Source of the DNA: Lachnospiraceae bacterium M18-1
Lineage (GTDB): Bacteria > Bacillota > Clostridia > Lachnospirales > Lachnospiraceae
Direction: 5' to 3'
Assembly (NCBI GenBank): GCA_000403295.2
Contig: KE159610.1
Span: 539,387 to 603,386 of the forward strand
DNA: 64,000 nucleotides
Position 1 is the first letter of the stretch. Every line of letters begins with the position of its first letter. Of the stretch, positions 44,688-53,452 are shown piece after piece. The translations under genes and the position numbers were made by a program. Below the pieces are notes generated by a model. That model searched no databases, was not told the DNA's origin, and saw nothing but the letters and a program-made list of their open reading frames with translations.

Positions 44688-45875
44688 TCATCTTTCTTTC
44701 CTTAGTTTGCATACAAATTCTTCCATCCTATCCATACCGATTTTTATTTTGTCCATGGATGTAGCATAGCAAAGACGGATATACCCTTTCCCACAGCTTC
44801 CAAAATATTCCCCTGGACATACGCCTACCTGTGATTCCATAAGAAGTCTATCTAAAAATTCTATCCCGCCTATATTTAATTCTTTGATACTTGGAAATAC
44901 ATAAAAGGCTCCTTCTGGTTTGATACAATGGATTCCTGGAATCAGGTTTAAACGCTTTACCAGATAATCCCTTCTCTCTTTATATGTATCACGCATCCGA
45001 ATTACGTCCGGCAGCCCTTCTTCAATCGCGCTGATTCCCGCTCTCTGAATAAACGTAGATACACAGGAATTCGTTGTTTCAATCAGTAATGAAATTTTTC
45101 TCATAAGTTCAGCAGGCCCTATTCCAATTCCCAGACGCCAGCCCGTCATAGCAAATGTTTTAGAAAAACCAGTGGCAATAATCGTGCGCTCCTTACATTG
45201 ATCCAGTTCTGAGGGACTAAACAGTGTCTTATTTGTATAATTTAGATAAGAATAAATTTCATCACAATACAGATAAATTCCTCTGCTCAAACACAGCTCG
45301 CCGATTGCCTTCAACTCATCCGAGGATATGACAGCCCCCGTCGGGTTATGGGGGCTGTTTATAATAATCAGCCTGGTCTTATCTGTTATTTTCTCTTCTA
45401 TATCTTCTGCCAGCATCTGAAAACCATTTTCCTCACGCAATGCCACGCGTACTGCATTGACTCCTGCAAAGCTTAAAACTGACTGGTATGTAGAGAAACT
45501 TGGATCTGGGATGATAACCTCTTCTCCCGGTTCTACAAGGCAGCGGACTGCATAATATATCAGCGGATTTGCACCCGGAGCAACCACTACCTGATCCAAA
45601 TCAGGTGTAAACCGAGGTGTAAAAAAGCGGCTGCTGCATATTGCCTGTCTTAACTCATAATCGCCTGCCGGAGAAGAATAATGTGTCCACCCTTCATCTA
45701 AAGCCCGTTTAGCACCTTGAATAACACAATCTGGTGTGTCAAAATCCGGGTCGCCTATTTCAAAATGAATCACGTCTTTTCCTTCACGTTCCATTTCCTT
45801 AATCTTTGTTAAAATTTGGAACATCGGCTGTCCCATGAGCCTGTCCGATGCCATTGATAATTGCTGCATTTTCAC
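44688..45875 (-). CDS. Class I PLP-dependent aminotransferase (aspartate aminotransferase fold)
   Basis: A 395-aa aminotransferase. It has HFEIGDPDFDTPDCVIQGA, NSPHNPTGAVISSDELKAI, the PLP-Tyr region LYCDEIYSYL, the Schiff-base Lys in GFSKTFAMTGWRLG, and a final Arg in GYIRLCYATS. This fold type I subgroup normally acts on free amino acids and 2-keto acids, not on nucleotide sugars (those use DegT-type enzymes). It may therefore make an amino acid-like decoration from a keto acid. The start may be the GTG at 45875 or the ATG at 45869. Confidence 0.9.
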   Translation of the reverse strand: MKMQQLSMASDRLMGQPMFQILTKIKEMEREGKDVIHFEIGDPDFDTPDCVIQGAKRALDEGWTHYSSPAGDYELRQAICSSRFFTPRFTPDLDQVVVAPGANPLIYYAVRCLVEPGEEVIIPDPSFSTYQSVLSFAGVNAVRVALREENGFQMLAEDIEEKITDKTRLIIINSPHNPTGAVISSDELKAIGELCLSRGIYLYCDEIYSYLNYTNKTLFSPSELDQCKERTIIATGFSKTFAMTGWRLGIGIGPAELMRKISLLIETTNSCVSTFIQRAGISAIEEGLPDVIRMRDTYKERRDYLVKRLNLIPGIHCIKPEGAFYVFPSIKELNIGGIEFLDRLLMESQVGVCPGEYFGSCGKGYIRLCYATSMDKIKIGMDRMEEFVCKLRKER

Positions 45876-45903
45876 CTTTTTCTCCCATCAATAAAATATT
45901 TTA

Positions 45904-47688
45904 TCAGCTAACAGGTTTTACTATCATGTTGTTGTAAAATTCTTCTCTGTCCAAAAGAGGCGCCATATCCTCATTTGGCATACGGATAACGTCTCCATTT
46001 TCCAGTGTCCGCCTGGACCATGTACACAAAATCCACTCATCCGGCCTGCACATAACCTCGCAAATGATCGGATGTGTTACCCTCATGACCCGTTTCATAA
46101 TTTCATCAATCTGGGCCAAATTTTCCAGCCGTACATAATCTATTCCATATGCATAGCAGATTTTATCCAAACTTGGAAGCGTCACACCGGACGCCCTCCC
46201 GGAACCTAAATATCGTCCGGAAAAACGGCCTTTTTGCGCACCCCTGATGGACATATATCCATCATTATTCCAAACAAACAGTTTTATCGGCAGATCATGA
46301 TGTTTCACTGTTTGAAGCTCCTGAATATTCATTTGCAGGCTTCCATCACCGACAATTCCTATCGTACTTTTCTTTCCCCTTGCAAAACATGTTCCTAATG
46401 CGGCAGGCAGTGTATAACCCATTTCAGCCTGGGCACCGCTGGGCATGTAACGCTGCCCATCATACAAGAATTTCATCGACTGAGGAACGACATAGCAGGT
46501 GGAACCGGCATCTGTCACGACTGCGGCATCCTCATCCAAATACTTTGACATTTCGTTAGTAAAGGCATACAAACTGATCCCATGCCTGTCATCGTAACAC
46601 TCTGCGGTACATGCAGGATATTTATTTTTCCAGTTTTTACATATACTGACCCACTCACTATACTTTCCCCTGTCTAGTGCAGGTATATGCTCCAGAAAAT
46701 ACTTTACGTCAGAACATATAAACTGATCGATGCGGATCGTATTCTTCTTGTGTTCATTTTCATCCACATCCACCACACACACCCGGGCCTCCCTGGCAAA
46801 CAGATCAGAATTATAACCTGTAGAATTAATGCTCAGCCTGCTGCCAAGAACTAAAATGAAATCTGCATTGGCCACAGCAAAGTTACCAGCCCTTGTTCCT
46901 CTAATCCCTATGCACCCTATGCTTAAATCTTTTCCATTTGGATAAACATCAAAGCCCAGTCTCGAATATACAAATGGAATTTGATATTCCTCTATGAATC
47001 TTCCAAACAGCTCTACCGCTCCTGAAAGACGTATTCCCTGTCCAGCTATAATCAACGGCCTTTCCGCGTTTTTCAGACTTTCTGCTATACTGCAAAGTTC
47101 ATCATCTGTACAAAGCGGTTTGTCTTGGTCAGGTATTGGAAAATGCCTCTGCGCTATGCCCTCCAATTCTGCCTGCTGAATATCCAGAGGTACGTCAATC
47201 CATACAGGTCCCGGACGGCCTTCTTTTGCAAGGTATAATGCTTTTTCAATTTCATATACCACCGATTCTGTCTCTTTCAGTGTAACGGCATATTTGGTAA
47301 TCGGCTTCACGATACTTACAATATCCGCCTCCTGCATACCAAATTGTCTGAGCGGTGCAGGCGCACTTTGTATAATTTCATTTGTTGCGCATTGTCCGGA
47401 CACAAAAACACAAGGTGTACTATCCTGATATGCATGAAGCACACCCGTTACCGTATTTGTTCCTCCGCAGCCTGTCGTAACAAATGCACTCCCAAATCCG
47501 TTATATTTTGCATACCCAACCGCCGCCATAGCGGCAGCCTGTTCATGATGGCAGGGAATTGCATTTATTTTGGGATGGGAAGCCAACCCATCTGTTAAAA
47601 ACATCATTCCTCCGCCTGTTACCAAAAAAACATCCTTGGCTCCGGCTTTATATATTTCATCCGCAATATAATCACATACCCTCATCAC
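45904..47688 (-). CDS. Acetolactate synthase-like thiamine diphosphate enzyme
   Basis: A 594-aa ThDP enzyme with the three IlvB domains. The N-terminal PYR domain has VTGGGMMFLTDGLASHP and the catalytic Glu in IPCHHEQAAAMAAVGYAK. The middle domain has IAGQGIRLSG and VLGSRLSINSTGYN. The PP domain has GTCFARGKKSTIGIVGDGSL and NNDGYMSI. IlvN and other branched-chain amino acid genes are absent, and it lies in a CDP-dideoxyhexose operon, so biosynthetic acetolactate synthase is unlikely. The known precedent is YerE, which joins a two-carbon unit from pyruvate to CDP-4-keto-3,6-dideoxyglucose. Confidence 0.88.
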   Translation of the reverse strand: MMRVCDYIADEIYKAGAKDVFLVTGGGMMFLTDGLASHPKINAIPCHHEQAAAMAAVGYAKYNGFGSAFVTTGCGGTNTVTGVLHAYQDSTPCVFVSGQCATNEIIQSAPAPLRQFGMQEADIVSIVKPITKYAVTLKETESVVYEIEKALYLAKEGRPGPVWIDVPLDIQQAELEGIAQRHFPIPDQDKPLCTDDELCSIAESLKNAERPLIIAGQGIRLSGAVELFGRFIEEYQIPFVYSRLGFDVYPNGKDLSIGCIGIRGTRAGNFAVANADFILVLGSRLSINSTGYNSDLFAREARVCVVDVDENEHKKNTIRIDQFICSDVKYFLEHIPALDRGKYSEWVSICKNWKNKYPACTAECYDDRHGISLYAFTNEMSKYLDEDAAVVTDAGSTCYVVPQSMKFLYDGQRYMPSGAQAEMGYTLPAALGTCFARGKKSTIGIVGDGSLQMNIQELQTVKHHDLPIKLFVWNNDGYMSIRGAQKGRFSGRYLGSGRASGVTLPSLDKICYAYGIDYVRLENLAQIDEIMKRVMRVTHPIICEVMCRPDEWILCTWSRRTLENGDVIRMPNEDMAPLLDREEFYNNMIVKPVS

Positions 47689-47746
47689 TTTTTGTCCTCT
47701 CCTGCTTTCAGCAAATCTATGAATTTCTCGTACAAATGGCCTATGT

Positions 47747-49159
47747 TTACAAAATCAAACCAGACTTTTCATTAATCAGGAAAATATGCTTATATCCTTC
47801 CTTTTCCAATTTATTTTTCACACCTTCCTGGTTTGCCGATGATAGTGCCACTAATACAATATCCGTGTCCTTATTGTTTTGATATTCCTCTATTTCTTCC
47901 ACTTTATATCCCATCCAAAAATCAGGATTGCAGCTTTTACATTCCACCATAAACCCTCGGATCGGGAGAACATCACACCCACAAGACAAGTTCTCAAATA
48001 CCAGCTTTCCAACTGTTCCAACGCCATAAATGATTAATTTACCGTCCTCGATTTTCTCTAGTTCTTTTTTAAGCTCCGGACGTATATCAGATACACACAA
48101 ATTCACCTGGTCCTTAAATTTATTTACTCCCTGATATGCCCGTTTCATCGCTAAAGTCGGAAATTCCACAGGCTCTTGAATCACGTCGTATCCCCAGTTG
48201 AGCACCCTGGAATCTTTACAAATCGGATCTTTTAATATTTCCAGATACTCGTTGTGATATGGATGACAGGGATTCAATACATTTTTATAAAGCCAAAGGT
48301 CTTCTTCCAGGCCAAACCAGAAAAAAAGTGATCTTAAAACAATATCATCTGCATCATACTCAATTCCCCGGCGGACAAATTCAGGAATCTGCCGGAAATT
48401 TGTATCTTGGACTACCATGATCAAACGGATTCGGTTTATTTTTCCCTGATGTTTCAAGTCGGTGATGAACTGCATGCTTTCTTCAAATTTATCCAGATCG
48501 TCAATTCCTCCTGTCAGATACTTGTAGGTTTCTCTGTCAAAGCTATTCGGCGTTACTGATACGGTAATCGGGTACTTGCTGAGATGTTCGATTTTCTTCC
48601 AATTATCCTTAAACAGAACTCCATTGGTCTCCAAGAATAATGAAAAATCTGGTCTGGATGGCTTCAGTTCTTCAAGCAGCCCGACAATCTCGGTCGTAAC
48701 AAAAAGGTCACCTATTCCATTTGTTGCCAGTTCTTTTACACCATTAATATATGGCTTAATATTCTCAGTGATTTTATGTACTTTATCCAAATACTGCTTA
48801 TCAACCTTCATAATGCTTTTTCTGCAGGAAGGGCATGCATGATTGCACCGTTCATCATATGCCAGGCTGAGGTATTCCGGTACATCCTGTAAATTATCCC
48901 TAAGTTCTCTCATTTGCTCTTCTGTCAAATTTATAGAATCCCAATCGTTGATGCAGTCCGGACAAGTATCCTCATAGCATCCTATCAGTTCTCCTCTCAT
49001 AAAAGCATCTCTTATTTTCTCGACTGCTTCTCCATACCAGATTTTTTCTAACGTATTCTCAAACAAATTGCCAATTACAATTTCATTCCATGGGCATATC
49101 CTGACATCTCCACCTACAAATACATAACTATGGGTATAGCATTTACTGCATCTTTTCAC
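47747..49159 (-). CDS. Radical SAM protein with N-terminal SPASM-like domain and C-terminal Rossmann-like domain
   Basis: A 470-aa protein with three parts. Residues 1-70 look like a SPASM auxiliary-cluster domain: C4, C7, C22, C61, C66 and C69, with ICPWNEIVIGNLFENTLEKIW. The radical SAM core follows with C105-x3-C109-x2-C112 (DERCNHACPSCRKS). About residues 375-470 are the GxGxxG module shared in this cluster (LIIYGVGTVGKLVFENL). SPASM normally follows the radical SAM core, so the order here is unusual. The start is a GTG at 49159 behind AGGAG, overlapping the previous gene by 17 bases. It may modify a sugar or a carrier-bound intermediate. Confidence 0.85.
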   Translation of the reverse strand: MKRCSKCYTHSYVFVGGDVRICPWNEIVIGNLFENTLEKIWYGEAVEKIRDAFMRGELIGCYEDTCPDCINDWDSINLTEEQMRELRDNLQDVPEYLSLAYDERCNHACPSCRKSIMKVDKQYLDKVHKITENIKPYINGVKELATNGIGDLFVTTEIVGLLEELKPSRPDFSLFLETNGVLFKDNWKKIEHLSKYPITVSVTPNSFDRETYKYLTGGIDDLDKFEESMQFITDLKHQGKINRIRLIMVVQDTNFRQIPEFVRRGIEYDADDIVLRSLFFWFGLEEDLWLYKNVLNPCHPYHNEYLEILKDPICKDSRVLNWGYDVIQEPVEFPTLAMKRAYQGVNKFKDQVNLCVSDIRPELKKELEKIEDGKLIIYGVGTVGKLVFENLSCGCDVLPIRGFMVECKSCNPDFWMGYKVEEIEEYQNNKDTDIVLVALSSANQEGVKNKLEKEGYKHIFLINEKSGLIL

Positions 49160-50594
49160 TTTCTCTTCTCCTTTTTATACGAAAATCTTTTATTAATGAA
49201 CAGCTATAGCGAAAGCCCAATTTTTGCAGCCGATCCTGCATGTCCTCATCAAACTCTTCAATTGTAGCTGCAATAATCACAAAATATTTTTCTCTGCAGC
49301 CTATTAGCTCATCAATCTGCTTCACCGGGATTCCCCGAATCCTCTTTTCATTTCCTTCCTTATCCGTAACTGCAAAGCACGCAATATCAAATTCAGGATT
49401 CTTTTTTATAATCCTGGCCACTTCTTCTCCTGCTCTCCCCGCTCCATATATAATAATCTTAAGGTGTCCGCTTTTCCTGAGATACGACAGTATTCTGCGC
49501 ATCTCCCATGCAATTCCTTCTTCGAATGTTGTATATCCATTTAGAACTGCATATATAGCACTCATCCGAAAATAAATATTCTGCATAGTTCCCTGACGTT
49601 TCTTCCGTTCAGGATAAATATAGTCAAAATCAGACAATCTCATCTTGTCCGTTCCATATCTGGAAATGTGAGAACAGTAGATCGTTATATTTCGGAAAAA
49701 TTCGTCACGTACAACCTTGCTCCATAAACGTGTCAGAAGATTCCTTTCAAACAGATATTCCCGAAAATCTGTCATTCCTTCGCAAATATCGAAGATCACT
49801 TGCCTTTTCAAGCATGTATTATCTTCAAACCGATAGAAGCCCATCCTTTTTGGGGTGGTATAAACTCTGTACTTCTGAGATAGTTTATATGGCGTAATCA
49901 CATCTTCACAAATTCCGAGATCCACTTGAAAACCACCTGTCCTCAGCATAATTTCCCGATTCATGACAGTGCCGAAAGAAGGAATGCCAACAGTATTTCC
50001 CGTCATCATAATATCCAGAAATGTCAGTCGTTTTAATCTACCAAAATAGCAAATTTCATCCTTTTTCCAAGTCTTCCGATCGAGCTTCAAATCGCTCACT
50101 TTGGAAAAGTCTGTATACCTCGGACTGATATACGCAAGTTCCCGAACCCCTCTTTGATACTTTCGGATATATTCCCCCATAAGCTGTAAATGGTCTTTCA
50201 TTATGAGGTCATCTCCATGCAGCATAGCCACCCATTTGCCTCTTGCCGTCTCAATACAGCGATTATAGTTTCCTCCTGGTCCAATATTCTCCTGATTTCT
50301 ATAGTAAAGTATTCTTTTATCGTCTATCTCACGTATTAGTTTCTCTGTTGGATTATTGGGTTCTGTTTCATTATCTACAATCACAATATCCCAGAAAAAA
50401 TCTACAGCCTCCTGATCCAATACGCTGTCCAGTGTTTGTCTCAGCAGATCCGGCCTTTTGAATACGGGTATGATGTAGCTGAACCATGGTGTTTTTATAT
50501 ACTTTGGATCTCCATAGATCAAATCAGTCCGTACATTTTTTATCTTCTCAAAATGGTTTGAAGTTTCATTATAATTGATGTGAAGCCGCTTCAT
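49143..50594 (-). CDS. Family 2 glycosyltransferase with C-terminal Rossmann-like domain
   Basis: A 483-aa protein. Residues 35-250 are a GT-A glycosyltransferase 2 domain: FSYIIPVFKRPDLLRQTLDS, IVIVDNETEPNN, NIGPGGNYNRCIE and the metal-binding HGDD. About residues 385-483 are the cluster's GxGxxG module (KIIIYGAGRAGEEVARII). It should add one sugar from a nucleotide donor to the lipid-linked repeat at the cytoplasmic membrane face. The ATG at 50594 follows GGAG. Confidence 0.9.
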   Translation of the reverse strand: MKRLHINYNETSNHFEKIKNVRTDLIYGDPKYIKTPWFSYIIPVFKRPDLLRQTLDSVLDQEAVDFFWDIVIVDNETEPNNPTEKLIREIDDKRILYYRNQENIGPGGNYNRCIETARGKWVAMLHGDDLIMKDHLQLMGEYIRKYQRGVRELAYISPRYTDFSKVSDLKLDRKTWKKDEICYFGRLKRLTFLDIMMTGNTVGIPSFGTVMNREIMLRTGGFQVDLGICEDVITPYKLSQKYRVYTTPKRMGFYRFEDNTCLKRQVIFDICEGMTDFREYLFERNLLTRLWSKVVRDEFFRNITIYCSHISRYGTDKMRLSDFDYIYPERKKRQGTMQNIYFRMSAIYAVLNGYTTFEEGIAWEMRRILSYLRKSGHLKIIIYGAGRAGEEVARIIKKNPEFDIACFAVTDKEGNEKRIRGIPVKQIDELIGCREKYFVIIAATIEEFDEDMQDRLQKLGFRYSCSLIKDFRIKRRRESEKMQ

Positions 50595-50621
50595 TGTTAT
50601 ACTCCTCTCCCATGCCGTACT

Positions 50622-51995
50622 CTAGTCTGTTTGTGAAGCTGGGAAACCGTCTTCACAACTGCAGATACTTTCACAAATCAAATGAAGGTTTTTAAAACCC
50701 ATCCGGCTCAATATTTTTTCAATTTCCAATGCTGTATCCGGCAATGTTGCAATCATCACTTCCGCTTCTTTCTTCTGGCTCATAAATTCATGGATATTTT
50801 GAACTGGGTATCCTTCCAGGTCATCTAAATTTTGGGAGGTGTCAGAAACTGCCACCCCGGCAATCTCATTCGCATACCCGTCATCCAACAGTTTTTTTAA
50901 GGCATAACTCCCATAGATTCCGGCACCGTATATAATTACTTTTTTTCCATTTAACCGGCTTTCCAATCGTTCTATATTTTTTTCCCATGAAGTACAATCA
51001 AAAAGTCTGTTGCCAAATCGTTCTGATAATTTTTCTGTTGGTGTTGATGCAATTTCAATTAGTTCATCAAAAGAAAGGGTGGAAACCATTTCCCAATATT
51101 TCCGATAATTTAAAACTACTTCTTTTGTCAGCAGACCGCTTCGCCTATATTCCACCATACTCTGTCGCTCAAAACGCCCATATACGATATTGTCGGAACT
51201 GCGGATGACATCCGGCTTATCCGTATAGCAATCCGGCAGCTTAAAAATCGTATCGCAATAGCTTTTTACCCATACCTCAAAAACCAAGTCATTCCAATAT
51301 GAATTTCCTTTCTTACACGGACTGTCTCTACGCCACTGTCTGTGCTTTCCAAGCATAATTCCTTTGAAATGTTCCAGTTTTGCAATCTGCTCTAAATAAA
51401 AACCCAATGTAAAAAAATATTCATGCTGCCCGTCTCCGATCCTGTCTGTCACCACATATTTCTCATACATGGTTCTCCAATCCGATACTGCCCCGAACAG
51501 TGTGCTGCTCATGATTGTAGATGCCATATGCGCCATACCTTTTGAACATTGATGAAACCAGTCATTTATATCTGTACAGATATAATCCTCTTTTTTTCCT
51601 TCTCCTGAAGCCGGAAGGCGAATCAGGTCATAGTCCTCTTCCACTATTTCAGCTATCGTTTCCAATGCATCTTTCGTAATTGCGATTGAATCATTAATCA
51701 ACCATATATAATCCGCAAGATGTACTTCTTCATCTTCCTTGAATATTTCAAATGTCTTCCTGTCCAAGCATAAATCAGTATCCATGGATTTCCACATCAA
51801 ATTGCGATATCCCGCCTCTTTGTGTGCTTCTACCACTTTTCTAGTTTCATCATTATCACTTGAATCAAAATATAGTATTTTAAACCGGTAATCCGCATAA
51901 TAAGGACGGGTATATTCCAATACCTCTTTCACCATCTCCGCCCGGTTTCTGGTTGGTATACATATGCATACCCCTTCCATAGATGGCTGCCCCAT
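50622..51995 (-). CDS. Glycosyltransferase-like protein with C-terminal Rossmann-like domain
   Basis: A 457-aa protein opening with a GT-A type fold: VCICIPTRNRAEMVKEVLEY, ILYFDSSDNDETRKVV and YIWLINDSIAI (an IND segment where DxD would be). About residues 340-440 are the shared module (KKVIIYGAGIYGSYALKKLL). The metal site is less clear than in its neighbour, so activity is less certain. It is translated in series with the GT2 gene, 27 bases upstream. Confidence 0.8.
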   Translation of the reverse strand: MGQPSMEGVCICIPTRNRAEMVKEVLEYTRPYYADYRFKILYFDSSDNDETRKVVEAHKEAGYRNLMWKSMDTDLCLDRKTFEIFKEDEEVHLADYIWLINDSIAITKDALETIAEIVEEDYDLIRLPASGEGKKEDYICTDINDWFHQCSKGMAHMASTIMSSTLFGAVSDWRTMYEKYVVTDRIGDGQHEYFFTLGFYLEQIAKLEHFKGIMLGKHRQWRRDSPCKKGNSYWNDLVFEVWVKSYCDTIFKLPDCYTDKPDVIRSSDNIVYGRFERQSMVEYRRSGLLTKEVVLNYRKYWEMVSTLSFDELIEIASTPTEKLSERFGNRLFDCTSWEKNIERLESRLNGKKVIIYGAGIYGSYALKKLLDDGYANEIAGVAVSDTSQNLDDLEGYPVQNIHEFMSQKKEAEVMIATLPDTALEIEKILSRMGFKNLHLICESICSCEDGFPASQTD

Positions 51996-52029
51996 CTCAC
52001 TTGTCCCCCTTTTGCCAACAATATTCTGC

Positions 52030-52551
52030 TCAAGTCAGCCCCATTTGACTCCATATATCATTGTAACATTCATGTACTTTCAACATATTATATGGAATTT
52101 TAGAAAACCATCTTAAAAATCCGGCATCTTTTTCTGTCTTATCCTGATTATTGATCCTATATTGTTCCGGCAGCCTGCATTCGAACAAAACCGCAAGGTG
52201 ATGCGCCCTTATCCTGGGTTCTTTTTCGTCTTTCCCTTCTATGACATCCCTTACCGCCAATGGTATCGGATTTATCTCTACCTCTGTATGCAATTCCAAT
52301 ATCGCAGTCTCTTTTACTCGTTCCAGCATTGTCTCTTTAAATCGGATGCAGCCGCCCGGAATATGCCACCCTTTCCCAAAATACATATCGTCTCTCCACG
52401 AAAGCAGAATCCGACCGCTTTCATCTCTAATCAATAAATCCACATTTGGTATCGGCATAAGAGTCGATATAGCCAAAAATACCTCCTCCGGCATTCCATT
52501 CCTTGCATCTATGCTTTGAAGTTCATTGAACAGCCTCTCATAACATTTCAT
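52030..52551 (-). CDS. NUDIX-family protein, GDP-mannose mannosyl hydrolase-like
   Basis: A 173-aa protein resembling Gmm (GDP-mannose mannosyl hydrolase): VDLLIRDESGRILLSWRDD, YFGKGWHIPGGCIRFKETML. The NUDIX box region reads GGCIRFKE then ETAILELHTEV, departing from the strict REUxEExGU pattern, which Gmm-type enzymes also do. Such genes occur in O-antigen and capsule loci, where they may trim or regulate nucleotide-sugar pools. GDP-mannose genes are absent here, so a CDP-sugar substrate should be considered. Confidence 0.82.
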   Translation of the reverse strand: MKCYERLFNELQSIDARNGMPEEVFLAISTLMPIPNVDLLIRDESGRILLSWRDDMYFGKGWHIPGGCIRFKETMLERVKETAILELHTEVEINPIPLAVRDVIEGKDEKEPRIRAHHLAVLFECRLPEQYRINNQDKTEKDAGFLRWFSKIPYNMLKVHECYNDIWSQMGLT

Positions 52552-52655
52552 TTTTCCTTATTTATACCTCTATATAAATTTTTAAATAATTTCTTATAGC
52601 CTGATTACCAGATCTCTCAATTCATCATAAGCGATGCCCAAAACATACCGCCTTG

Positions 52656-53429
52656 CTACCAAACTTTCCAAGGCGCCGCACCGGTATTCCACATCATCTC
52701 AAGTTTTTCTTTATCCCTCTGGGTGTCCATACACTGCCAGAATCCCTCATGCCTGTATGCGGCAAGTTCTCCTTTTTCAGCCAGCCTTTCTAATGGCTCC
52801 TTTTCCAAAAAAATCTGATCACCATCAATATAATGGAACAATTCTGGTTCTGCTACCATAAATCCCCCATTAATCAGATAGCCGTCTGAATCCCGTTTTT
52901 CGTGAAATTCCGTCACAAGGTCTTCTTTATTTACTTCCAGTACACCAAACCTCTGTCCCGGGTTCACCGTTGTAAGCGTTAGGATTTTTTTATGGGCTTT
53001 GTGAAACTTTACCACCTCATCTATCCTGATATCTGCCACGCCATCCCCATATGTCAGCAGGAATGCCTCGTCTCCTATATAAGGCGCAATCCTTTTAATA
53101 CGGCCTCCGGTCATCGTTGTGTATCCAGTATCAACAACCGTAACCTTCCATGGTTCTGAAATGTGGCTATGTACGGTCATTTCACCGCTGTTCGAAAAAT
53201 CAAATGTAACATCACTTCTATGCAGAAAGTAATTTGCAAAATATTCTTTAATGACCTGCTGTTTATATCCAGCACAAATAATAAATTCATGAAATCCATA
53301 TGCCGAATAGATTTTCATAATATGCCACAGAACAGGCTGTCCGCCAATCTCAATCATCGGTTTTGGTCTCAAATGGCTTTCCTCACTGATCCTGGTTCCA
53401 AATCCCCCTGCAAGTATCACAACCTTCAT
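52656..53429 (-). CDS. rfbF: Glucose-1-phosphate cytidylyltransferase
   Basis: A 257-aa nucleotidyltransferase that makes CDP-glucose from CTP and glucose 1-phosphate. It has MKVVILAGGFGTRISEESHL, RPKPMIEIGGQPVLWHIMKI, FIICAGYKQQVIKEYFANY and LTYGDGVADIRIDEV, which are strongly RfbF-specific. It commits glucose to the CDP-dideoxyhexose route with RfbG and RfbH. It lies about 14 kb from rfbG/rfbH, within the same operon. Confidence 0.95.
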   Translation of the reverse strand: MKVVILAGGFGTRISEESHLRPKPMIEIGGQPVLWHIMKIYSAYGFHEFIICAGYKQQVIKEYFANYFLHRSDVTFDFSNSGEMTVHSHISEPWKVTVVDTGYTTMTGGRIKRIAPYIGDEAFLLTYGDGVADIRIDEVVKFHKAHKKILTLTTVNPGQRFGVLEVNKEDLVTEFHEKRDSDGYLINGGFMVAEPELFHYIDGDQIFLEKEPLERLAEKGELAAYRHEGFWQCMDTQRDKEKLEMMWNTGAAPWKVW

Positions 53430-53452
53430 ATGTATCTCCCTATATTTCCAAT

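Noticed and set aside
42897..47688. Phosphonate (aminoethylphosphonate) pathway
   Set aside because: No PEP mutase is present, and the ThDP enzyme is full-length acetolactate-synthase size rather than phosphonopyruvate decarboxylase.
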